The notes under the pieces: generated by a model | Told to the model about the DNA's origin: nothing | The model's database searches: none | Seen by the model: only the letters and a program-made list of their open reading frames with translations | Shown here: in pieces, positions 8,599 through 17,080 of the stretch | Layout: each line of letters starts with the position of its first letter | How positions within the stretch are numbered: position 1 is the first letter of the stretch | NCBI GenBank assembly: GCA_016874715.1 | Contig: VGTK01000001.1 | Location: 62,001 to 126,000, forward strand | DNA: 64,000 nt | Direction: 5' to 3' | From: Deltaproteobacteria bacterium | GTDB lineage: Bacteria; Desulfobacterota; Binatia; UBA12015 | Program-made: the position numbers and the translations under genes

Positions 8599-9345
8599 AT
8601 GCAGTCCGGGGCCGCAGCATCCCTGGTCGAGGCGCGCGGCCTGAAGAAGGCGTTCGGCTTGAGCATGGTCCTGCGCGACGTCCACGTCGACGTCTTCCCC
8701 GGCGAGGTCGTCGCCGTGCTGGGCCCCAACGGCGCCGGCAAGAGCACGCTGCTGCGCATCCTGGGCTGCATCGCGCGGGCGAGCGCGGGGACCCTCGCGC
8801 TGTTCGGTACCGACTGCCACCCCGGTCGCCCCGAAGCGGCCGTGCTGGGCCGCATCGGCTTCCTCGGCCACGAGGCGATGCTCTACCAGGACCTGACGCC
8901 GCGTCAGAACCTCGAGCTCTTCGCACGGCTCTACCGCGGCGTGCGCGCCGGCGACGCGACGCCGGAGGACCTCGCCCGGGCGAGCCTCGAGCGGGTCGGG
9001 CTCGCGCACGCGCAAGAGCGCGCCACGCGCGCACTCTCGCGCGGCATGCTGCAGCGCCTCGCGATCGCGCGCGCCACGCAGCACGAGCCTGCGCTGCTGC
9101 TGCTCGACGAGCCGTTCACGGCCCTCGACGAGTCGGGCGTCGATCTGCTCTCGGAGATCATCCGCCGTCGCGCCGCGAGCGGTGCGGGGGTCGTCCTGAT
9201 CACGCACGACCTCGCTCGCGTCAGCGGCCTCGCGACGCGCGTGGTGGTGCTGGTCGGCGGTCGCGTCGCGTACGACGCGAGCCCCGTTCCACCGGCCGGC
9301 GACCTCGCGCGCGACTACCGCCGCCTCACCGGGCTCGCCGTCTGA
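8599..9345 (+). CDS. ccmA: Heme exporter ATP-binding protein CcmA
   Basis: ATPase of the CcmABCD complex, which releases heme-loaded CcmE for cytochrome c assembly. It has Walker A GPNGAGKS at residues 42-49, a signature loop (ALSRGMLQRLAIARA, a degenerate LSGGQ typical of CcmA) and Walker B LLLLDEPFTALD, then the switch His in LITHD. The ATG at 8599 is preferred; a GTG six codons earlier is possible. The gene opens a tight ccmABCD operon: one base separates it from ccmB. Length (248 aa) is slightly above the usual 200-230. Confidence 0.93.
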   Translation: MQSGAAASLVEARGLKKAFGLSMVLRDVHVDVFPGEVVAVLGPNGAGKSTLLRILGCIARASAGTLALFGTDCHPGRPEAAVLGRIGFLGHEAMLYQDLTPRQNLELFARLYRGVRAGDATPEDLARASLERVGLAHAQERATRALSRGMLQRLAIARATQHEPALLLLDEPFTALDESGVDLLSEIIRRRAASGAGVVLITHDLARVSGLATRVVVLVGGRVAYDASPVPPAGDLARDYRRLTGLAV

Positions 9346-9346
9346 C

Positions 9347-10006
9347 ATGTGGACCATCGTCCGGAAGGACCTCGCGATCGAGCTGCGCACCGGCGAGATG
9401 GCCTCGTCGATGTTCCTGCTCGCGCTGCTGATCATCATCGTGTTCGCGTTCACGCTCGAGCCCGAGCGCCTGATGGCGCCCGAGTTCCTCGCCGGGCTGT
9501 CGTGGACCACGCTGCTCGTCGCGGGCACGCTCGCGCTCAATCGCTCGTTCGTCCTCGAGCGCGAGGCGGGCGGGCTGACCGGGCTCGCGCTCGTACCGAT
9601 CGACCGCGGCTCGATCTACCTCGGCAAGGCGATCGGCAACTTCCTGCTGCTGCTGGTCGCGGGCTTCGTGCTGCTGCCGCTGATCGCGATCCTGCTCGGC
9701 ACGCGCGGCCTGTCGCCGACCTGGCTGCTGCCGGGCGTGATCGTGCTCGGCGTCGCGGGGATCGCGGTGATCGGTACGCTCTGCGCCGCCATCGCGAGCC
9801 GCACCCGGGCCCGCGAGGTCCTGCTGCCGATCCTGATGTTCCCGCTGCTCGCTCCGCTGCTGATCGCGGCGACGCGCACCACCGCCGGCGCGCTCGTGGG
9901 CGAGAGCGCGTCGGACCTGCAATCCTGGCTGCTGATGCTGGGCGGATTCGATATCGTCTTCGCCACCGCGGGCTGGCTGAGCTTCGACTTCCTGCTCGAC
10001 GAATGA
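9347..10006 (+). CDS. ccmB: Heme exporter membrane protein CcmB
   Basis: A 219-residue, six-helix integral membrane protein forming the permease part of CcmABCD. The opening (MWTIVRKDLAIELRTGEM), the NRSFVLEREAGGLTGL loop and the last aromatic helix match the family. It starts one base after the ccmA stop and ends 7 bases before ccmC, so translation is probably coupled. Confidence 0.93.
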   Translation: MWTIVRKDLAIELRTGEMASSMFLLALLIIIVFAFTLEPERLMAPEFLAGLSWTTLLVAGTLALNRSFVLEREAGGLTGLALVPIDRGSIYLGKAIGNFLLLLVAGFVLLPLIAILLGTRGLSPTWLLPGVIVLGVAGIAVIGTLCAAIASRTRAREVLLPILMFPLLAPLLIAATRTTAGALVGESASDLQSWLLMLGGFDIVFATAGWLSFDFLLDE

Positions 10007-10013
10007 GGAACCG

Positions 10014-10712
10014 ATGAGCGAATCGCGACGAACGTGGCAGGACGTGATCCTGCCGTGGTCGACCTTCGTGTCGATGCTGGCCGCCATCGTGATGGTGTTC
10101 CTGCTGGCGCCGAGCGAGCGTGACCAGGGGATCGTGCAGCGCATCTTCTACTTCCACGTGAACCTCGCCTGGATGGCGTTCGGCGGCTTCGCCCTGGTCG
10201 CCGGCACGAGCATCTGGTTCCTGCGCACGGGAAGCCGCCGGGCGGACCGTCTCGCGCACGCCAACGCCGAGGTCGGCATGCTCTTCACGACGCTCGTGCT
10301 GGTCACCGGACCGATCTGGGCGCGGCCGATCTGGGGCGTCTGGTGGACGTGGGACCCGCGCCTCACCATGACCGTCGTGCTGTGGGCGATCTACGCGGCG
10401 TACCTGATGCTGCGCCGGCTCGGCGGCGAGGACGACACCATCCTGCGCTACGCGGCCGTGCTCGGCATCGTCGGCTCGCTCGACATCCCGCTGTTGATCC
10501 TCGCGGTGCGGCTGTGGCGCGGCGTGCACCCCGCGGTCATGCTGTCCGACGACCCCGACGCCGGCCTGAAGGACCCGCTGATGGGCTGGACGCTCCTCGT
10601 CTCGGGCATCGCGCTCGCCCTGCTCTTCACCTGGCTCGTCTCGCTGCGCGCACGGCTGCTGGCCGTCGACGAGACCGTCGCCGCCATGCACCTGGAGGGA
10701 GCGCGCTCATGA
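10014..10712 (+). CDS. ccmC: Heme-handling protein CcmC
   Basis: A 232-residue, six-helix member of the heme-handling protein family that loads heme onto CcmE. The tryptophan-rich WWD signature is at about residues 107-116 (WGVWWTWDPRLT). Histidines that could ligate heme flank it, in FYFHVNLAWM and in the loop after VRLWRGVHP. Its stop overlaps the start of ccmD (ATGA), so the two are translationally coupled. No ccmE follows in this block; it is probably elsewhere. Confidence 0.95.
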   Translation: MSESRRTWQDVILPWSTFVSMLAAIVMVFLLAPSERDQGIVQRIFYFHVNLAWMAFGGFALVAGTSIWFLRTGSRRADRLAHANAEVGMLFTTLVLVTGPIWARPIWGVWWTWDPRLTMTVVLWAIYAAYLMLRRLGGEDDTILRYAAVLGIVGSLDIPLLILAVRLWRGVHPAVMLSDDPDAGLKDPLMGWTLLVSGIALALLFTWLVSLRARLLAVDETVAAMHLEGARS

Positions 10713-10834
10713 AGGGGCTCTACTACCTCGCCGCCGCCTATACCGCGGTGTGGATCGCGATCTTCGGCTACGTGATGTCGATCGGCCGGCGCGCGCGGAA
10801 GCTCGAGCGCGAGCTGGAGGAGCTGCGCAAGTAG
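10709..10834 (+). CDS. ccmD: Heme exporter small subunit CcmD
   Basis: A 41-residue single-helix protein (MKGLYYLAAAYTAVWIAIFG, then a charged tail rich in Arg and Glu) matching CcmD, which stabilises the CcmABC-CcmE complex. It overlaps the ccmC stop by 4 bases. It is short, so identification rests on position, size and topology. Confidence 0.85.
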   Translation: MKGLYYLAAAYTAVWIAIFGYVMSIGRRARKLERELEELRK

Positions 10835-10855
10835 GATCCGCGTCCGGCGGCGCGC

Positions 10856-11092
10856 TCAGGCGGGTAGGCCGCCGCCGAGCTCGAGAAGCCGCCGCTCGAG
10901 CTCCGGCGGCCAGTCGTCGAGCGGGACGTCCGCGTCGACCACGATCTCGAACTTGCCGTTGGGTAGGCGCTTGACGCTGCCGGGCGACGCCGGACGCAGC
11001 GGGATCACCACCGCCTCGCGGTGCACGCCGAGCCGGTCGACGACGGCGAGCACGCGCTCGATCTCCTTCATCCCGAGGGGTTTCGGCGGCAT
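10856..11092 (-). CDS. Small conserved-looking protein after an acyl-CoA ligase
   Basis: A 78-residue soluble protein of unknown function. It begins MPPKPLGMKEIERVLAVVDR and then reads as a short beta-rich segment (SVKRLPNGKFEIVVDADVPL) and a final helix (DDWPPELERRLLEL). The mix of charged and hydrophobic positions and the absence of low-complexity sequence suggest a real fold. It starts 5 bases after the stop of the acyl-CoA ligase gene on the same strand, so it is very likely cotranslated and may partner or regulate that enzyme. A methionine six codons in is an alternative start. I do not recognise a family. Confidence 0.6.
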   Translation of the reverse strand: MPPKPLGMKEIERVLAVVDRLGVHREAVVIPLRPASPGSVKRLPNGKFEIVVDADVPLDDWPPELERRLLELGGGLPA

Positions 11093-11097
11093 CGCGC

Positions 11098-12654
11098 TCA
11101 CACCAGCCGCGCGCCGCGGCCCGACCAGTACTGGTCGCGCAGCACGCGCTTGTAGATCTTGCCGTTCTCGAGCCGGGGCAGCGCGGTGACGAAGTCGATC
11201 GAGCGCGGCGCCTTGTAGTGCGCGATGTGCTCGCGGACGTAGGCGATCAACTCGCGCTCGAGCTCGGCGCCGGGCTCGACTCCGGGCGCGAGCTGGACGA
11301 CGGCCTTCACCTCCTCGCCCATGTCCTCGTTCGGCACCCCGATCACCGCGACGTCGTCGATGCGCGGGTGCGCGGCGAGGCAGTTCTCCACCTCCTGCGG
11401 GTAGATGTTCACACCGCCGGAGATGATCATGTGCGACTTGCGGTCCGTCAAGTACAGGTAGCCGTCCGGGTCGATGTGGCCCACGTCGCCGAGCGTGAAC
11501 AGCCGTCCGACGTAGGTCGAGGCCGTCTTTGCTTCGTCCTTGTGATAGCGAAAGCGCGCCTTCGGGTCCTCGGGTGCCTCGAAGTAGACGCCGCCGTCGG
11601 TGCCCTGCGGGACTTCGTTCCCGTTCTCGTCGAGGATCCAGACCTTGCCGCCAGCCCAGTGCTTCCCCACCGAGCCCTGGTGCGTGAGCCACTCGTCGGA
11701 CTTGACGAGCGTGCCGCCACCCTCGGTGCCGGCGTAGTACTCGACGATCTTCGGCCCCCACCAGTCGATCATCGCCTTCTTGATCGGGATCGGGCACGGC
11801 GCGGCCGCGTGGATCGCGACCTTGAGACTCGACACGTCGTGGCGGCGCTTGACGTCGTCGGGCAGCTTCAGCAGGCGCACGAAGTGCGTCGGCACCCACT
11901 GGCTCGAGGTCACGCGGTGGCGCTCGATGGCCGCGAGCGCCTTCTCCGGGTCGAACTTCTCCATCACCACCGCAGTCGCGCCGATACGGTGCTGCAGCGC
12001 GGTGAACTGCAGCGGGGCCGCGTGGTACAGCGGCCCCGGCGAGAGGTAGCGGTCGTTCTCGTCGAGCCCGAAGAACATCTGGAAGGCGAAGACGGTCATG
12101 GTCGCGGCACCGGTGCCCACCGGGTCGAGCGGCAGCGGCGGACGGACGCCCTTCGGGCGCCCGGTCGTGCCCGACGAGTAGAGCATCGCCGCACCCTCGC
12201 GCTCGTCCCCGGGCCGCGTGGTCGGGAAGCCGTGCACGGCCTCATCATACGGTGTGAAGCCGTCCATCTGGCCGCCGACCGAGATGCGCTGCTCGATCTT
12301 CGTCAGCCGCGAGATCGCCGGCACGAGCTGGCCCGCGAAGCGGACGTTCGCCACCAGGACGCGCGCGTCGCAATCGTCGAGCACATACTCCATCTCCTCG
12401 GTCGACAGGTGCCAGTTGACCGGGGTGAAGTAGAGGCCGGAACGCATCGCCGCCCAGTAGAAGTCGAAGAAGTGCTGCTCGTTGGTGAGCACCACGGCGA
12501 TGCCGTCGCCAGGTCTCAGCCCCCACGCGCGGAAGGCGTGCACGAGCCGGCTGGAGCGCTCGTCGAGCTCGCGATAGGTGACCGTGACGTCGCGGTCCGC
12601 GAAGATCAGCGCTGGCTTGTCGGGATGCTTGTCCGCACTCGTGCCGAGATCCAT
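11098..12654 (-). CDS. AMP-forming acyl-CoA synthetase (fatty-acid ligase type)
   Basis: A 518-residue member of the ANL adenylate-forming superfamily, which activates a carboxylic acid to acyl-AMP and then acyl-CoA. The ATP-binding P-loop is YSSGTTGRPKGV from residue 159. Later motifs are YYAGTEGGGT, the hinge region LYLTDRKSHMIISGG, and the C-terminal lysine loop GKIYKRVLRDQYW. It has no membrane segments. The sequence resembles medium or long-chain fatty-acid and aromatic acid ligases, but the substrate cannot be read directly. It heads a two-gene unit with the 78-residue protein. The convergent neighbour is the ccmABCD operon. Confidence 0.93.
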   Translation of the reverse strand: MDLGTSADKHPDKPALIFADRDVTVTYRELDERSSRLVHAFRAWGLRPGDGIAVVLTNEQHFFDFYWAAMRSGLYFTPVNWHLSTEEMEYVLDDCDARVLVANVRFAGQLVPAISRLTKIEQRISVGGQMDGFTPYDEAVHGFPTTRPGDEREGAAMLYSSGTTGRPKGVRPPLPLDPVGTGAATMTVFAFQMFFGLDENDRYLSPGPLYHAAPLQFTALQHRIGATAVVMEKFDPEKALAAIERHRVTSSQWVPTHFVRLLKLPDDVKRRHDVSSLKVAIHAAAPCPIPIKKAMIDWWGPKIVEYYAGTEGGGTLVKSDEWLTHQGSVGKHWAGGKVWILDENGNEVPQGTDGGVYFEAPEDPKARFRYHKDEAKTASTYVGRLFTLGDVGHIDPDGYLYLTDRKSHMIISGGVNIYPQEVENCLAAHPRIDDVAVIGVPNEDMGEEVKAVVQLAPGVEPGAELERELIAYVREHIAHYKAPRSIDFVTALPRLENGKIYKRVLRDQYWSGRGARLV

Positions 12655-12704
12655 GACCCGGTTCTACCGCCCGGGAGAAGGCACGCGCAAAGGCCTGCCC
12701 GGAG

Positions 12705-13382
12705 CTACCGCTGCGGTGTCGCGGCTCCGTCGATGAGCCGGGCGAGCACGTCGGGTGTGAGCTCGCGCAGCGATGCCACCGCGAGCCGCGCGCCGGCCTC
12801 GAGCAGGGCCTCGCGCGGTGCCGTGCCGATCAGGGCGACGGGTGCCGCCCCGGCGGCGTGCGCGGCGCGGATCCCGGCCGGCGCGTCCTCGATCACCGCG
12901 CAGCACGCCGGCGGCACGCCGAGGCGCTCCGCCGCGAGCTGAAACACCTCTGGGTCCGGCTTGCCGCGCGTGACGTCGCGCCCCGTCACCACGGCCGCGA
13001 ACGCATCGCGGCGGCCGAGCCCATCGAGCGAGAGGACGACGTTCTCGGGCGGCCCCGACGACCCGACCCCGAGGGCGAAGTCCGCGGCGCTGAGCGCGTC
13101 GATCAGCGCCACGGCACCGTCCATCGCCGGGAACGCTTCCCGCACGAGGTCGCGATAGAGCGCTTCCTTGCGGTCGTCGATGTTGCGCGCGGCGTCGTCG
13201 TCGACCCTGTCGCCCCAGAACGACCGGATGATCTCGCGGCTCGTTCGCCCGAAGGTCCGTGCGAAGTCGGCCTCGCTCATGTCGAGGCCGTGCTCACGCA
13301 GGACGTCCCGCCAGCTGCGGAAGTGCGCATCCCAGGAATCCGCGAGGACGCCGTCGATGTCGAAGATCACCGCTCGTCGCAT
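12705..13382 (-). CDS. HAD-superfamily phosphatase, beta-phosphoglucomutase-like
   Basis: A 225-residue HAD subfamily I enzyme. Motif I is DIDGV with nucleophile Asp8 and acid/base Asp10. Motif II is the SSG serine, motif III the lysine in RGKPDPEVF, and motif IV EDAPAG. The helical cap (residues 15-80) with the SRE loop resembles beta-phosphoglucomutase and related sugar phosphatases. Nearby alpha-glucan hydrolases make a sugar-phosphate substrate plausible, but phosphatase versus mutase cannot be settled from sequence alone. It lies 50 bases upstream of the acyl-CoA ligase start on the same strand. Confidence 0.88.
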   Translation of the reverse strand: MRRAVIFDIDGVLADSWDAHFRSWRDVLREHGLDMSEADFARTFGRTSREIIRSFWGDRVDDDAARNIDDRKEALYRDLVREAFPAMDGAVALIDALSAADFALGVGSSGPPENVVLSLDGLGRRDAFAAVVTGRDVTRGKPDPEVFQLAAERLGVPPACCAVIEDAPAGIRAAHAAGAAPVALIGTAPREALLEAGARLAVASLRELTPDVLARLIDGAATPQR

Positions 13383-13662
13383 CGGGTCACGGTAACAGAT
13401 CCCCGGTTGGCGCCCGAGCGATCGAGAGCGCTTGGAACTCGAACGCGCGCCCAGCTAGCGTCGCGCCCGTGGGACCGCCGCGGCATGCCACGTCGGTCGG
13501 CGTCGCGCGCGAGGCCGGCGTCGGCGCCGCCCGCCACGCGCCGTCGGGGCCCCACGCAGCGAGCGATCTGCAGGTATCGCGAATCGGCTTCGAGCGGACC
13601 GCGCGGGCCCGGGCGAGACGCCTGCGCGAGCGGCGCTGCGCGCCCATGCTCGGGGTCCCGCG

Positions 13663-14664
13663 ATGAGGAGTGGTCTGATGCTCCTGGCGGGTGCCGCGAC
13701 TCTGGCCGCGCTCGCCTGGTGGTTCGGGGTCGGCGGCGTCCTTGCGGCCCTCCGCGCCGCCTCGCCCGCCGGGCTGCTGGCGTACCTGGCGCTGTCCATC
13801 GCAATCCTGCTCCTGCAGGCCTCACGCTGGGCGCTGGTATCGGCCGCCGTCGGCGGCGCGCCACGCTTCGGGCGCCTCGTCGCCGCGCGCGTCGCCGGCG
13901 ACGGCCTCGGCTCGCTGCTGCCGCTGGCCCGCGTCTCCGGCGATCCGTTGCGCGCCGTTCTGGCGCGCAGTGGCGACACGCCCCTGTCGACCGCCACCGC
14001 CGGCGTGGCGATCGACCGGCTCCTCGAGCTGATCGGCAACCTCCTGGCGGTGGTCGTCTACGTCGGCGTCTTCTCGCTCGCCACCGTGCGCGGCACGTCG
14101 GCACGCACCTCGCTGGCGCTGGGCGCCGCCGTGCTGGTGCCGCTCGCGTGCATGGCGGTGCTCGTCGTCCAGCTCGCCCGCGGCAACCGTCCGCTGGCAC
14201 CGCTGTACGGACCGCGGGTGCGGCGCTGGGTGCCACGCCACCAGCACTGGCTCGACGGGCTGCGTCGGGTCGAGGAGCACCTCGTCGTTTTCTTCCGCGC
14301 CCATCGCGCGTCGTTCGTGATCGGGCTCGCCTGTACGATCCTGATCGAGTGCGTCGTCGTCTTCCAGTACCGCGCCCTGCTCGGCGCCTTCGGGGTCGAG
14401 CTCGAGCTTCCCACCCTCCTGATGGTGCTGGTGGGCGGCGGCGTCGCGCGAGCGGTGCCGACCCCGGCTGCGATCGGGGCGCTCGAGGCCGTGCAGGTGC
14501 TCGCGGTGGGCGCCGCCACCGGGCGCGCCGATCTCGGCTTCGTCGTCGGCGTCATCGTGCGCCTGCACGAGACCCTGCTCATCCTGGTGGGGCTCGCGAC
14601 CCTGTCCGCGCTCGGCTTCTCCCCGACCCGTATCGCCACCACACCGCGCGTGCCACCCGCTTGA
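13663..14664 (+). CDS. Flippase-like integral membrane protein (YbhN/UPF0104 family)
   Basis: A 333-residue protein with about eight hydrophobic helices of the lysylphosphatidylglycerol synthase membrane-domain type (flippase-like). Family features are the early LQASRWALVSAAVGG segment, the SLLPLARVSGDPLRA loop and a late VPTPAAIGALEAVQV loop. No synthetase domain is attached, so it is more likely a lipid or polyprenyl-sugar flippase than an enzyme. The 280 bases before it (13383-13662) contain no gene I can support. It converges with the glycogen-debranching gene. Confidence 0.85.
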   Translation: MRSGLMLLAGAATLAALAWWFGVGGVLAALRAASPAGLLAYLALSIAILLLQASRWALVSAAVGGAPRFGRLVAARVAGDGLGSLLPLARVSGDPLRAVLARSGDTPLSTATAGVAIDRLLELIGNLLAVVVYVGVFSLATVRGTSARTSLALGAAVLVPLACMAVLVVQLARGNRPLAPLYGPRVRRWVPRHQHWLDGLRRVEEHLVVFFRAHRASFVIGLACTILIECVVVFQYRALLGAFGVELELPTLLMVLVGGGVARAVPTPAAIGALEAVQVLAVGAATGRADLGFVVGVIVRLHETLLILVGLATLSALGFSPTRIATTPRVPPA

Positions 14665-14850
14665 CCACGCCCGGAACCTCGGTCGGCCTCGGTCGGGTCC
14701 GCCTCCTCTTCTACGCGATCGTGATCGCGTGCAACGCGCGCCACGGCGCGGCGGACGACGGGTCGATCCGACCGGGCGATCGCTGTCCGTGGGCGGGAGC
14801 ACCGGGAGGGACGTCCGACCCGGGACACCGAGCGAGCGCCCACCTCGCGT

Positions 14851-16830
14851 CTACGCGAGGACGCGACGGACGATGCGCAGCACCTCCGCGACCGACCATG
14901 CCTGGAACGGGCAGCCGCCGGGCTCGTGCGGCGCCGCGGCATCGGCGATCTCGGAGACGTGGCCCAGCCCGGCGTGGGCGAGGTGCCCTTCGAGCGGCAA
15001 GACGAAGCGTTCGCGCGCCTCCCGCTTCACCGCGGGCGTCGAGCCCCGGACGCGCACCCAGGCCTCCACGAACGGACCGAACAGCCACGGCCAGACGGTC
15101 CCCTGGTGATACGACGCATCCCGCTCGCGCGGGCCGCCGCGATACGCGGCAGCGTAGCCCGGCTCGTCCGAGGCCAGCGAGCGCAGGCCAAGCGGTGTCC
15201 AGAGTCTCGACTCCACGCCGTCGACGACCGCGCGGGCGCGGGCGCCGTCGAGCAGGCTGATCGGCAGCCCGCCGACCGCGAGGATCTGGTTCGGGCGAAA
15301 GGTCGCATCCGCCGCGCCGGCGACACCGTCCGGATCGACGACGTCGTAGAGGCAGCCCCCGTCCGCATTCCAGAATCGTCGCTCGAAGCTCGCCCGCCCC
15401 TGCCCCAGCAGCGCCGCCCAGCGGTCGGTCCGCGCCGACGCCGCGTGCAGGGCGGCGAGCCACAGCGCCTGGATCTCGACCGGCTTTCCGATGCGCGGCG
15501 TGACCACCCAGTCGCCGATCTTCGCGTCCATCCACGTCAGCTGGACCCCGGGTTCGCCGGCGAACAGCAGCCCGTCGCTCGCGTCGAGCCCGATGCGGTG
15601 GCGGGTGCCGCGAACGTATCCCTCGAGGATCGCCTCGATCGCGCCCCACAGTGCTGCCACTTCGGCGAGCGGCAGGGGGTGCCCGGCGATCGTCGCCGCG
15701 TCGAGCAGCTCGCGCGCCGCGACGACGAACCACAGCGCGGCATCGACCGAGTTGTACTCCGGCTGCTCACCGTGGTCGGCGAAGCGGTTGGGCAGCATTC
15801 CCTCCGAGACGACGTCGGTCCAGGCGAGCAGGATCTCGCGCGCGACGTCGAGCCTTCCGGTCGCGAGGCAGAGCCCGCGCACGGCGATGAACGTGTCGCG
15901 GCCCCAGTCCCCGAACCAGGGATAGCCGGCGATGATCGTCTTGCCCGGGCCACGGCGGACGACGTACTGATCCGCGGCCGTCACCAGCGTGCGCTGCAGG
16001 ACCTCCGACTCCGGAACGCCGGCGACGAGCCGCGCGCGCCGCTCGGCTTCGTCCCGGGCGAGGGCCGCCGCGTCGACCGCGCGCCGCCGCTCCTCGGTGC
16101 CTGCGACGACGGTCGCGCACGGCAGCCGGTCGAGGTCGAAGTGCAGCGTGAACGGCTGGAACAGATCCTCGCGGAAGTCGAGGCCGCGCGCGCGCTCCAC
16201 CGCGTACTCGAAATCCCGGTACCAGTCGCCGGCGCCGTCGACGCGGTCGGCGTCGTGGGCGACGTGCAGCGCCGGCAGCCCGCGATAGGGCGTCACGGTC
16301 GCCACGCCGTCGCCGAGCACGACCCGGCGATCGATGCCGTCGTTCGCGTGCGTCGTCGCGTGGAAGTCGCGGAACGCGATCAGCGGCCGGACCTCGAGCC
16401 GCACGGGCGCGTCGGCCGCACCGTCCTCGCGACGCAGCTCCCACGTCACCACGACGGTGTTCTCGCCGTGCACCAGCAGCACCGACTTCTCGAGGACGAA
16501 TGCGTCCACCGCGTGGACGAAGACGGGAAACGGATCGAGACGGAACTCGCGCTGCAGGGTGAAGCCGGCCGGATGGATCGTTCCGGGGTACTGGTTCGCC
16601 GCCAGCTCGTAGCGGCGGTCCCCGACGACCAGGGTCTCCTCGAGCTTCGCGAGCAGCAGGTAGCGGTCGCCGGGCGGCTGCAGCGCGGCGGTCAGCAGCC
16701 CGTGGTAGCGGCGGGTATCGAGGCCGACGATCGTCGACGAGGCGAACCCGCCGATGCCGTTGGTCTCGAGCCACTCCCGTCGGAGCGCCCGATCGAGGTC
16801 GCCGCAGATCGAGTGGTCGAAGCGAAGCAT
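14851..16830 (-). CDS. Glycogen debranching enzyme, archaeal/bacterial GH133 type
   Basis: A 659-residue amylo-alpha-1,6-glucosidase that removes branch glucose from glycogen-like glucan. The N-terminal beta-sandwich domain (LETNGIGGFASSTIVGLDT at the start) is followed by an alpha/alpha barrel with the catalytic signature WFGDWGRDTFIAVRG and the later YNSVDAALWFV and TWMDAK acidic motifs. The start at 16830 (MLRFDHSICGDLDRALRREW) is chosen because everything upstream in that frame is low-complexity. It diverges from the GH63-like gene over 250 bases of presumed shared promoter. Confidence 0.9.
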   Translation of the reverse strand: MLRFDHSICGDLDRALRREWLETNGIGGFASSTIVGLDTRRYHGLLTAALQPPGDRYLLLAKLEETLVVGDRRYELAANQYPGTIHPAGFTLQREFRLDPFPVFVHAVDAFVLEKSVLLVHGENTVVVTWELRREDGAADAPVRLEVRPLIAFRDFHATTHANDGIDRRVVLGDGVATVTPYRGLPALHVAHDADRVDGAGDWYRDFEYAVERARGLDFREDLFQPFTLHFDLDRLPCATVVAGTEERRRAVDAAALARDEAERRARLVAGVPESEVLQRTLVTAADQYVVRRGPGKTIIAGYPWFGDWGRDTFIAVRGLCLATGRLDVAREILLAWTDVVSEGMLPNRFADHGEQPEYNSVDAALWFVVAARELLDAATIAGHPLPLAEVAALWGAIEAILEGYVRGTRHRIGLDASDGLLFAGEPGVQLTWMDAKIGDWVVTPRIGKPVEIQALWLAALHAASARTDRWAALLGQGRASFERRFWNADGGCLYDVVDPDGVAGAADATFRPNQILAVGGLPISLLDGARARAVVDGVESRLWTPLGLRSLASDEPGYAAAYRGGPRERDASYHQGTVWPWLFGPFVEAWVRVRGSTPAVKREARERFVLPLEGHLAHAGLGHVSEIADAAAPHEPGGCPFQAWSVAEVLRIVRRVLA

Positions 16831-17080
16831 GGTGCGGTCACGAGCAAACGCGAGGCCCGCCGCCCAGGCAAGGGACAACGGCCGAAATCCGCCGCGACGG
16901 TGAGGCGCCGCCGTCGCCGCCCGCGGGCCTGCGCGGCGCAGGCCACCGCATGTCGCGGATCGGCGACGGTCGTGGCCGCGCTGGCGCTCGTCGGACCTGC
17001 CGCGCTCGGTTTCGACGGCGCTTGCCGATATGGTCTGTACGGCACCGCGCCCGGAGACCGGGCGCCGCCGCGGAGGGGGC

